A stretch of 64,000 bases of DNA, taken from positions 4,177,501 to 4,241,500 of the forward strand of contig NZ_CP139979.1 in NCBI RefSeq assembly GCF_034424525.1, read 5' to 3'. The position numbers and the translations under genes were made by a program. Shown here in pieces: positions 19,792-26,913 of this stretch (positions are counted from its first letter, which is position 1; the number at the start of each line of letters is the position of its first letter). Below the pieces are notes generated by a model that saw nothing but the letters and a program-made list of their open reading frames with translations, searched no databases and was not told the origin of the DNA. Origin of the DNA: Sphingobium yanoikuyae (GTDB lineage: Bacteria > Pseudomonadota > Alphaproteobacteria > Sphingomonadales > Sphingomonadaceae).

Positions 19792-20306
19792 AAGTGGCGG
19801 CGATGGTGACAGGGCTCTTAGCCCTTGCCGCCTGCTCGGGCGATCCCGTGCCGCCGAACAGGGTCGACAATCGCGCCGACAATGCGATCGCCAACGCGGC
19901 CCCGGCGCTCAACCAGGCGATCGTCGCCAATGAGAGCGCCACGCCCGAACCGGCCCCTGCCCCGGCTGCGCAACCGGCGCCCGCCACTGTTTCCCGTGAA
20001 ACACCGCCTCCCCCGCCACCGCAGGAGGAGTATCGCGCGATCGGCACCGAGCCTTTCTGAGCGGTGATCGTCAATGGATCGGTCGCGACCTTGCAGCGGC
20101 CCGATCATCGTCCGCAGCGCTATCCCGTCACCCGCACCGATGATCCCCGCGCCATCCGCTTCATGGGCGATGGCTTTGCCATGACGGTGATCGAAGGACC
20201 GTGCAGCGACGGGATGAGCGACGCCATCTGGTCCGATCGGGTGCAGCTTTCCTTCGGCGAAGGCGTGCTGAAGGGCTGCGGCGGCACCAAGGACGGCGGC
20301 GAATAG
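19788..20306 (+). pseudogene. COG3650-like lipoprotein interrupted by an in-frame TGA
   Basis: The frame opens at GTG 19788 (GTGA overlap with tag) and encodes a lipoprotein signal (VTGLLALAACSG), a Pro/Ala linker and the beginning of a conserved domain, EEYRAIGTEPF. A TGA at 20058-20060 stops it there, after 90 residues. The same frame continues without a shift through AVIVNGS and PCSDGMSDAIWSDRV to GVLKGCGG, ending at 20306. In the family I recognise, EPF is followed by Trp and the CSDGMSD and GC motifs belong to the same domain, so TGA sits exactly where TGG is expected. The simplest reading is a nonsense mutation; readthrough or a base-call error remain possible. Confidence 0.75.
19988..20003. 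promoter_or_regulatory. Near-parS sequence in the lipoprotein pseudogene
   Basis: TGTTTCCCGTGAAACA differs from the canonical parS palindrome TGTTTCACGTGAAACA only at base 7. It lies about 16 kb from parB. The central mismatch may weaken ParB binding, so this is a candidate only. Confidence 0.4.
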
Positions 20307-20358
20307 GCGGGATCGCCGCCATCGCTCGTCTAACCCGGCAAACAGGGAGCATGTGACG

Positions 20359-21102
20359 ATGAGCGACCAGCCCAAAGCCGATGTTGCGCGGCGCAACTTT
20401 CTCCTGACCGCCGGAATCGCGCTCGCCGCGACCGGCACGACGGTCTCTGCGCAACTTTCCGTCCAGCCGCCCGTGCCGCCAAGCGGGCCAAAGAAGAAGC
20501 TCGGCATGGTGTTGTTCGACGGGTTCGAACTGCTCGACGTGTTCGGCCCGCTGGAAATGTTCGGCATGCTGAAAGACCGGGTCGAGATTGTCATGATCGC
20601 CGACAAGGCCGGACCAGTGCGCAGCGGCGCCGGGCCGCAGACGATCGCCGATCATGGCTTTGCCGATGCGCCGAAACTCGACATCGTGATGATCCCCGGC
20701 GGCCTCGGCACCCGGCGGGAGGTGAACAACGCCGACTTCCTCGCCGCCGTCCGCACGCTGGCGCAGGATACGCCGCAGGTGGCAACGATCTGCACCGGAT
20801 CGGGCCTGCTGGCCAAGACCGGGCTGATCGACGGGGTGAAGGCGACCAGTAACAAGATGGCTTGGGCCTGGGCGACGGCGCAGGGGGCGAAGGTCGCCTG
20901 GATCCCCCATGCGCGCTGGGTGGAGGATGGCAAATATATCTCCTCCTCCGGCATTTCGGCGGGCACGGACATGGCGCTGGGCCTGATCGCCAAACTCTAT
21001 GGCAAGGAGATGGCCCGCTGGGTCGCCAACCGGACCGAATATCGCTGGCAGGAGGATGCGAGCGACGATCCCTTTGCGAAACTGAACGGGTTGCCGGGGT
21101 AA
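20359..21102 (+). CDS. Tat-exported DJ-1/PfpI family protein
   Basis: A 247-residue protein with a twin-arginine signal (ARRNFLLTAGIALAATG) followed by a DJ-1/PfpI domain. The nucleophile-elbow cysteine is in ATICTGSGLLAKTGLIDG, and the DGFELLDVFGPLEMFG and MIPGGLGTRREV segments are typical of the PfpI/ThiJ branch linked to isocyanide hydratase-like and AraC-N-type proteins. Exported DJ-1 proteins are less common than cytoplasmic ones. The ATG at 20359 is favoured over GTG 20353 because the AGGGAG site lies nine bases ahead of it. The reaction is not known. Confidence 0.85.
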   Translation: MSDQPKADVARRNFLLTAGIALAATGTTVSAQLSVQPPVPPSGPKKKLGMVLFDGFELLDVFGPLEMFGMLKDRVEIVMIADKAGPVRSGAGPQTIADHGFADAPKLDIVMIPGGLGTRREVNNADFLAAVRTLAQDTPQVATICTGSGLLAKTGLIDGVKATSNKMAWAWATAQGAKVAWIPHARWVEDGKYISSSGISAGTDMALGLIAKLYGKEMARWVANRTEYRWQEDASDDPFAKLNGLPG

Positions 21103-21121
21103 GCCCAAAACCTCCCCCATT

Positions 21122-21207
21122 CCGTCATGCCAGCGCAGGCTGGCATCTCTCTTTCTTGGCATCAGTGGAAGAAAGAAGCGGGATCCCAGCCTTCGCTGGG
21201 ATGACGG
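21122..21207. repeat. REP-like inverted repeat
   Basis: The element starts CCGTCATGCCAGCGCAGGCTGG and ends CCAGCCTTCGCTGGGATGACGG when read on one strand, so its ends are imperfect inverted copies; the middle also pairs (TTTCTT with AAGAAA). This GTCAT-CCAGC-GGCTGG type is a common intergenic repeat in sphingomonads. It fills the gap between the convergent DJ-1 and helicase genes. Confidence 0.75.
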
Positions 21208-21235
21208 TAGTGGAGAGTGGTGGTTCCTGCCCCCC

Positions 21236-23647
21236 TCAATCCGCGCGCATGGCTTCCGCCACCAGCGCCTCGGCCTCGATCAGCAGCGCGTCCTCGGCAT
21301 CGCGCTGCGCCACCTGTTCGCGGCCGATCAGGATCAGCAGCGGCACCGCGAGCGGGCTGACCCGGTCGAGCGGCACATGCAGCATGGTCGACGCCGCCCG
21401 GTCAATGAGGTCGCCCAGCCGCCCGACATCGGTCATCCGCGCCCGCGCATCGGCCCAGGCGGCCTTGAGCAGCAGATGGTCGGGCTGATATTTGCGCAGC
21501 ACATCATAGATGAGGTCGGTGGAGAAAGTGACCTGCCGCCCGGTCTTGCGCTTGCCGGGATGCTGCCGCTCGATCAGGCCGGAGATCACGGCGACGTCGC
21601 GGAACGCGCGCTTGAGCAAGCTCGACTGTTCGACCCATTCGACAAATTCATGGTCGAGGATGTCGGCGGAAAACAGGCTCTGCGGATCGGTCACGGGCTT
21701 GAGGCCATAGACCGCCAGCGCATAATCGTTCGACACGAAGCCCAGCGGCATCAGCCCCTGCGCGTCCATCCGCCGCGTCAGCAACATGCCGAGCGACTGG
21801 TGCGCGTTCCAGCCCTCGAAACTGTAGCAGACCATATAATGGCGCCCTTCATGCGGGAAAGTTTCGACCAGCAATTGCCCCGGCTGCGGCAGGGCGGAGC
21901 GGGCGCGCTGCACCTCCAGCCATTCGCGCACATCGTCGGGAAAGCGGTGCCAGGCGTCGGGTTCGGCCAGGAAATGGCGCACCCGATCGGCCAGCCGCGT
22001 CGACATCGCCATGCGGGTGCCGCCCCAGCTGGGGATGCGCGCACTCTTGCTCGTGGCGCGGACCACCAGGTCGCTGGTATCCATCCGCACCACCTCCAGC
22101 GCCATGCCGGAGAAGAAGAAGCTGTCGCCCGGCCGCAGGGTGGCGGCGAACCCCTCCTCCACCGTGCCGAGCTTGCGCCCATTGGCGAAGCGCACTGCGA
22201 GTGCGGGCTGATCGACGATGATGCCGGCATTCATCCGGTGCTGCTGGATGAATTTGGGGTGCGACACCCGCCATGTGCCGTCACCCTCGCGCACCAGCCG
22301 CTTGAACCGGTCATAGGCGCGCAGCGCATAGCCGCCGCCCTCGATGAAATGCAGCACATGGGCAAAGCCCTCGTCGGTCAGCGCGCTATAGGGGGTGGCG
22401 GATCGGATTTCGGCCAGCAACTCCTCCTCGCGAAACGGCCCGGCACAGGCGATCGCCATCACATGCTGGGCCAGCACGTCGAGCGCGCCGGGGCGGAAAT
22501 CATCGGCGTCCCGCTCGCCCGCCTCGACTGCGTCCAGTGCCGCCCGCGCCTCCAGATATTCGAAGCGATTGCCGGGGATCAGGATGGCCTCCGACGCCAT
22601 GTCGAGCCGGTGATTGGCGCGGCCGATGCGCTGGAGCAGGCGCGAGCTGCCCTTGGGCGCGCCCATCTGGATCACGCAGTCGACATTGCCCCAGTCGACG
22701 CCGAGGTCCAGCGAAGCGGTCGCCACCAGCGCGCGCAGCTTGCCCGCCGCCATCGCCGTCTCGACCTTGCGCCGCGCCTCGATCGACAGGCTGCCATGAT
22801 GGATGGCGATCGGCAGGTTCGCGTCATTGACCGACCATAATTCCTGAAAGATGAGTTCAGCGAGGCCGCGCGTGTTGCAGAAGACGAGCGTGGTCTGCCG
22901 CGCGGCGATCTCCGCCATCACCTGGCTCGCGGCATATTTGCCCGAATGGCCCGACCAGGGCACCCGCCCTTCCGGAATCAGGATGGTGACGTCCGGCTCG
23001 GCCCCTGCCTCCCCCAGCACCGGCGTCACCGCATCGATATCGCCATCGGGCGCCAGCCAGGCGCGATAGGCATCGACATCGGCCACCGTCGCCGACAGCG
23101 CCACCCGGCGCAGGCCCGGATTGATCGCCTGCAACCGCGCCATGGAGAGATTGAGCAGGTCGCCGCGCTTCTGCGTGGCAAAGGCATGGACCTCATCAAC
23201 GATGACGGTGCGCAGATGTTCGAACAGCAGCGCCGCGTCGGGATAGCTCAGCAGCAGCGACAGGGATTCGGGCGTGGTCAGCAGGATGTGCGGCGGCCGC
23301 ACCCGCTGCCGCGCCTTGCGGTCGGACGGGGTATCTCCGGTGCGGGTCTCCACCCGCACGGCCAACCCCATTTCCTCGATCGGCGTCAGCAGGTTGCGCC
23401 GTACATCGACCGCCAGCGCCTTCAAGGGCGAGACATAGAGGGTGTGCAGCCCGTCGGCGGGGTTCGCGATCAGGTCGGAAAGCGTCGGCAGGAAGCCCGC
23501 CAGCGTCTTCCCCGCCCCGGTCGGCGCGACCAGCAGCGCATGCTCCCCCCGCTGCGCCGCCGCCAGCATATCCACCTGATGCCGTCGCACCCGCCAGCCG
23601 CGCGCGGCGAACCAGTCGGCGAGGATGGGAGGGAGCACGGGCGGCAT
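21236..23647 (-). CDS. Ligase-associated DEXH-box helicase (Lhr-like)
   Basis: An 803-residue superfamily 2 helicase. Motifs in order: Q-like RRHQVDMLAA, Walker A APTGAGKTLAGF, Ia YVSPLKALAVD, Ib TTPESLSLLL, DEXH box DEVHAF, motif III ALSATV, motif V ATASLDLGVDWG and motif VI QRIGRANHR. A long C-terminal Lhr-type region with the PSWGGTRMAMST and HYMVCYSFEGWNAH motifs identifies the helicase of the ligase-associated DNA damage response set. Start at 23647 (MPPVLPPILADWFAARGW) is preferred; the open frame extends 46 residues further up with no family resemblance. Its usual partner PdeM is at 61684, and the matching ligase and exonuclease are not in the window. Confidence 0.93.
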   Translation of the reverse strand: MPPVLPPILADWFAARGWRVRRHQVDMLAAAQRGEHALLVAPTGAGKTLAGFLPTLSDLIANPADGLHTLYVSPLKALAVDVRRNLLTPIEEMGLAVRVETRTGDTPSDRKARQRVRPPHILLTTPESLSLLLSYPDAALLFEHLRTVIVDEVHAFATQKRGDLLNLSMARLQAINPGLRRVALSATVADVDAYRAWLAPDGDIDAVTPVLGEAGAEPDVTILIPEGRVPWSGHSGKYAASQVMAEIAARQTTLVFCNTRGLAELIFQELWSVNDANLPIAIHHGSLSIEARRKVETAMAAGKLRALVATASLDLGVDWGNVDCVIQMGAPKGSSRLLQRIGRANHRLDMASEAILIPGNRFEYLEARAALDAVEAGERDADDFRPGALDVLAQHVMAIACAGPFREEELLAEIRSATPYSALTDEGFAHVLHFIEGGGYALRAYDRFKRLVREGDGTWRVSHPKFIQQHRMNAGIIVDQPALAVRFANGRKLGTVEEGFAATLRPGDSFFFSGMALEVVRMDTSDLVVRATSKSARIPSWGGTRMAMSTRLADRVRHFLAEPDAWHRFPDDVREWLEVQRARSALPQPGQLLVETFPHEGRHYMVCYSFEGWNAHQSLGMLLTRRMDAQGLMPLGFVSNDYALAVYGLKPVTDPQSLFSADILDHEFVEWVEQSSLLKRAFRDVAVISGLIERQHPGKRKTGRQVTFSTDLIYDVLRKYQPDHLLLKAAWADARARMTDVGRLGDLIDRAASTMLHVPLDRVSPLAVPLLILIGREQVAQRDAEDALLIEAEALVAEAMRAD

Positions 23648-23820
23648 TGGAGGAGATGTAGGGGCTGTGGCGGATGGGGGGAAGTGGTGGCGGAATTGGC
23701 GCTGCCTGCCGCTTGGCGACAAAGACGGCCATTCGGCTGCAAAGACAGACTCGCCGTATCGAGCGCAGCTGATTTCCGTCAGCATGATCCTAATATGTTT
23801 TTGAAGGACGCTCGGTTGCC

Positions 23821-23863
23821 TTGTCGCGTTGGTAATGATGACGTATATACGATATCATTACCA
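23821..23863 (+). promoter_or_regulatory. Promoter and palindromic operator of the toxin-antitoxin operon
   Basis: A 34-base near-perfect palindrome spans 23830-23863: arms TGGTAATGAT and ATCATTACCA, and an inner self-complementary CGTATATACG, with only two positions on each side unmatched. A sigma70-like promoter, TTGTCG (23821-23826), 17-base spacer, TATATA (23844-23849), is embedded so that the palindrome covers the -10 box. This is the expected place for antitoxin autorepression. The antitoxin ATG is 16 bases downstream. Confidence 0.8.
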
Positions 23864-23878
23864 GACGGAGTGGAGATC

Positions 23879-24157
23879 ATGGCCAAGGAAGCCGTTTTTA
23901 CGATGAAGCTGGAAGCCGATCTCCGGGCAGATTTCATGGCTGAGACGGATGCCCTGCATCGACCGGCGTCGCAGGTCGTGCGGGAACTGATGCGGGAATT
24001 TATCGAGCGCCAACGGATGAAGCGTGATCATAGTGGTTTCGTCGAGCGCAAGGTGGCTCTGGCGCGCACCTCGATGCAGGCGGGCCAAGGTTATTACCAT
24101 GACGAGATTGAAGCGGAATTCGCCAGCCGCCGCGCGCGCCTTTCCGATCAAGCGTGA
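23879..24157 (+). CDS. Ribbon-helix-helix antitoxin
   Basis: A 92-residue small protein. The N-terminal VFTMKLEADLRADFMAETDALHRPASQVVRELMREFIE is a ribbon-helix-helix DNA-binding domain of CopG/ParD type; the acidic C-terminal half (GYYHDEIEAEFASRRA) should wrap the toxin. The ATG follows a GGAG ribosome site and a palindromic operator. The stop overlaps the toxin GTG by four bases. It is a type II antitoxin that neutralises the downstream ParE-like toxin and represses the operon. Confidence 0.88.
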   Translation: MAKEAVFTMKLEADLRADFMAETDALHRPASQVVRELMREFIERQRMKRDHSGFVERKVALARTSMQAGQGYYHDEIEAEFASRRARLSDQA

Positions 24158-24438
24158 AAATTCTCTGGACGCCGGAGGCGCGCCAGGACCGCGTCGATAT
24201 ATGGGACTATCTCGCGGCGCACGATGGCGATGCCGCCGTCAGGATCGATGATCTGTTCAGCGAGGCGGTCGCCCGACTCGCCGATTTCCCGATGCTGGGG
24301 CATGAAGGCGAAGTGCCCGGCACGCGGGAACTCACGCCGCACAGCAGTTACCGATTAATCTATGAGATATACGCAGACACCATCTGGATTCTCACCATCA
24401 TTCATACCAAGCGCCAATGGCCACCGCTGCGCGGTTGA
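24154..24438 (+). CDS. RelE/ParE-family toxin
   Basis: A 94-residue protein with the RelE/ParE fold pattern: WTPEARQDRVDIWDYLAAHD, then FPMLGHEGEVPGTRELTPHSSYRLIYEIY and a final TIIHTKRQWP. The last motif, ending in Arg-Gln-Trp-Pro, is typical of ParE-like gyrase inhibitors or RelE-like ribosome-dependent RNases; sequence alone does not tell which. Starts at GTG 24154 inside the antitoxin stop. No transposon signs flank the pair, but it sits alone between core genes, which suggests acquisition. Confidence 0.88.
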   Translation: MKILWTPEARQDRVDIWDYLAAHDGDAAVRIDDLFSEAVARLADFPMLGHEGEVPGTRELTPHSSYRLIYEIYADTIWILTIIHTKRQWPPLRG

Positions 24439-24513
24439 GACGTTCGGCGCCCTCAGAAACAATCATACCCCGCCACGAAAGATTATATCACTCTCCGCTG
24501 GCCCCCTGCCCCG

Positions 24514-24573
24514 CTCCTGCGTTACAGTCCCGCCATCCATGAGCGGCACAGCAGAGGCCGCCAGACGCAGGAG
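24514..24573 (+). promoter_or_regulatory. Possible SD-sequestering leader hairpin
   Basis: CTCCTGCGT at 24514-24522 is perfectly complementary to ACGCAGGAG at 24565-24573, which contains the AGGAG ribosome site of the PLP-lyase gene six bases before its ATG (24580). Inside, GCGGC (24543-24547) pairs with GCCGC (24557-24561). Folding would hide the ribosome site. It does not match a SAM riboswitch consensus that I can recall. Candidate translational control element. Confidence 0.4.
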
Positions 24574-24579
24574 AATGAC

Positions 24580-25920
24580 ATGACCGGCGAAACCCCGCCC
24601 CCCGTCACCGAGGCCGACCTGACCGGCGCCGAGCCGCCCCATAATCGCCGCCGCCCCAAGGCCCCGATCCTGGAGATTGACGGCCGCAAGCTGAAGCCCG
24701 CGACCCTGATGATGGGCCATGGCTATGACCCGACTCTATCCGAAGGATCGCTGAAACCGCCGATCTTCCTCACCTCCACCTTCGCCTTCGAGAGCGCGGC
24801 CGCGGGCAAGCGCCATTTCGAGGGGGTGACCGGCATCCGGCCCGGCGGCGCGGAGGGCCTCGTCTATTCGCGCTTCAACGGTCCCAACCAGGAAATTGCC
24901 GAGGATCGGCTGTCGGTGTGGGAGGAAGCGGAGGACGCCCTGCTCTTTTCCAGCGGCATGTCGGCGATCGCCACCACCCTGCTCGCCTTGGTGCAGCCGG
25001 GCGACGTGATCGTCCATTCGGCGCCCCTCTATGCCGCGACCGAATCGCTGATCGGCCGCATCCTCGGCCGCTTCGGGGTGCAGTGGCTCGATTTCCCCGC
25101 CGGCGCGACCGAGGCGGAGATTGGCGCGGTGATCGAGAAGGCCAAGGGGCTGGGCCGGGTCGCCATGCTCTATCTGGAAAGCCCGGCCAATCCGACCAAT
25201 GTGCTGGTCGATCTGGAGGCGGTGGTCGCGCGCCGCGACGCGCTGTTCGCCGGCGAGGATCATGTCCCGCCGATCGCGATCGACAATACCTTCCTGGGGC
25301 CGCTGTGGCATCGGCCGATCAACCATGGCGCCGACCTCGTCATCTACAGCCTGACCAAATATGCCGGCGGGCATAGCGATCTGGTCGCGGGCGGCGTGCT
25401 CGGCTCCAACGCGCTCATCAACAGCATTCGCCTGATGCGCAACACGATCGGTACGATCCTGGACCCGCACAGCGCCTGGATGCTGTTGCGCAGCCTGGAG
25501 ACGCTGGAATTGCGGATGAGCCGTGCGGGCGAGAATGCGCAGAAGGTCTGCACCTGGCTGAAGGACCAGCCGCAGGTGGAGAAGGTCGTCTATCTGGGCT
25601 TCCCCGAGACCGAGCGGCAGGCCGATATCTATCGCCGCCACTGCACCGGCGCCGGCTCCACCTTCTCGCTCTATCTGAAAGGTGGCGAGGCGGAGGCCTT
25701 CGCCTTCCTTGACGCGCTCAAGATCGCCAAGCTGGCGGTGAGTCTCGGCGGCACCGAGACGCTGGCCAGCCATCCCGCCGCGATGACCCATTTGTCGGTG
25801 CCGGCCGAGCGCAAGAAGGCGCTGGCGATCGGCGACAATATGGTGCGTATCTCGATCGGCTGCGAGGATGCCGACGATCTGATCGCCGACTTCGCCCAGG
25901 CGCTGAAGGCGATAGGATAA
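24580..25920 (+). CDS. Cystathionine gamma-synthase family PLP enzyme
   Basis: A 446-residue fold-type I PLP enzyme of the Cys/Met metabolism class. The PLP lysine is in YSLTKYAGGHSDLVAGGV; the SSGMSAIATTLLALVQPGD and ESPANPTNVLVDLEAV segments and the terminal VRISIGCEDADDLIADF are typical. A 45-residue N-terminal extension rich in Pro and Arg is unusual against the roughly 400-residue norm. It could be a methionine gamma-lyase or a cystathionine gamma-synthase-like enzyme; the sequence does not separate these. It overlaps the next gene by one base and may be controlled by a leader hairpin. Confidence 0.88.
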   Translation: MTGETPPPVTEADLTGAEPPHNRRRPKAPILEIDGRKLKPATLMMGHGYDPTLSEGSLKPPIFLTSTFAFESAAAGKRHFEGVTGIRPGGAEGLVYSRFNGPNQEIAEDRLSVWEEAEDALLFSSGMSAIATTLLALVQPGDVIVHSAPLYAATESLIGRILGRFGVQWLDFPAGATEAEIGAVIEKAKGLGRVAMLYLESPANPTNVLVDLEAVVARRDALFAGEDHVPPIAIDNTFLGPLWHRPINHGADLVIYSLTKYAGGHSDLVAGGVLGSNALINSIRLMRNTIGTILDPHSAWMLLRSLETLELRMSRAGENAQKVCTWLKDQPQVEKVVYLGFPETERQADIYRRHCTGAGSTFSLYLKGGEAEAFAFLDALKIAKLAVSLGGTETLASHPAAMTHLSVPAERKKALAIGDNMVRISIGCEDADDLIADFAQALKAIG

Positions 25921-26852
25921 TGGCCCATCTGCGCCCGGTCATCCTGATCGCCCAGCCCCATCTGGCGCCGCTGCTGCCGATCCTGGCGATGCAATATGAC
26001 GTCATGGGGCTATGGGAGGAGGCTGGGCGCACCCGCCTTGCCGAGGCGGAGATACTCGTCACCGCCGGCGAGTTCCGGCTCGATCCCGCCATGCTGGCGG
26101 CGATGGACCGGCTGCGGCTGATCGCCTGCTTCACCGTCGGCTATGACGGGGTCGACCTCGACTGGGCCCGGGCAAACGGCATCGCCGTCAGCCATGCGGG
26201 CGACGCCAATGCGGAGGATGTCGCAGACCATGCGATCGGCCTGATCCTCGCCCATCGGCGCCAGATCGTCAGCGGCGACCGGGCGCTGCGCGCGGGCGAA
26301 TGGCTGCCCGGCGGCAAGACCATCACCCGCTCGGTCGCCGGCGCCCGGCTGGGCATCGTCGGCATGGGCAGCATCGGCATCGCCATCGCGGCACGCGCCG
26401 ATGTCCTGCGCATGACGACCCGCTGGTGGGGGCCGCGCGACAAGCCCGGCCTCGCCTGGCCGCGCAGCGAGAGCCTGGCGGCACTGGCGAGCGAGAGCGA
26501 CATATTGGTCGTCGCGGCGCGGGCGACCGACGACAATCGCGGCATGATCTCCGCCGCCATCCTCGATGCGCTTGGTCCCAATGGCCTGCTCGTCAATGTC
26601 GCGCGCGGGCAGCTGGTGGACGAGGACGCGCTGATCGACGCCCTGCGCGCCGGCCGGCTGGGCGGCGCGGCGCTTGACGTCTATGCGCAGGAACCGACCG
26701 ATCCGGCGCGCTGGGCCGATGTGCCGAACTGCATCCTGACCCCGCACACCGGCGGCGCGACCGACGCGGCGGTGGCGCAGATGGCGCAGATGCTGCTCGC
26801 CAATATCCGTGCCTTCGTGGCGGAAGAACCGCTGCCCAATCGCGTGCTCTGA
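25920..26852 (+). CDS. D-isomer 2-hydroxyacid dehydrogenase
   Basis: A 310-residue NAD(P)-dependent oxidoreductase. The Rossmann motif GIVGMGSIG is near residue 145, the LLVNVARGQLVDEDALIDAL segment near 220, and the catalytic His is in LTPHTGGAT near 275. Such enzymes interconvert 2-oxoacids and D-2-hydroxyacids. Its ATG overlaps the stop of the PLP lyase (TAATG), which suggests that it may reduce the 2-oxoacid product of that enzyme; this coupling is an inference from context. Length fits the family. Confidence 0.9.
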   Translation: MAHLRPVILIAQPHLAPLLPILAMQYDVMGLWEEAGRTRLAEAEILVTAGEFRLDPAMLAAMDRLRLIACFTVGYDGVDLDWARANGIAVSHAGDANAEDVADHAIGLILAHRRQIVSGDRALRAGEWLPGGKTITRSVAGARLGIVGMGSIGIAIAARADVLRMTTRWWGPRDKPGLAWPRSESLAALASESDILVVAARATDDNRGMISAAILDALGPNGLLVNVARGQLVDEDALIDALRAGRLGGAALDVYAQEPTDPARWADVPNCILTPHTGGATDAAVAQMAQMLLANIRAFVAEEPLPNRVL

Positions 26853-26913
26853 ACCAAGCCGCAACGCCGCGCGTTGAGCGCCGACACGGCCGACCGGGCC
26901 GGACGGGAGAGCG

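Noticed and set aside
24439..24579. SAM-type riboswitch before the PLP lyase
   Set aside because: I found no SAM-II, SAM/SAH or SAH consensus block; only a simple SD-masking hairpin can be supported.
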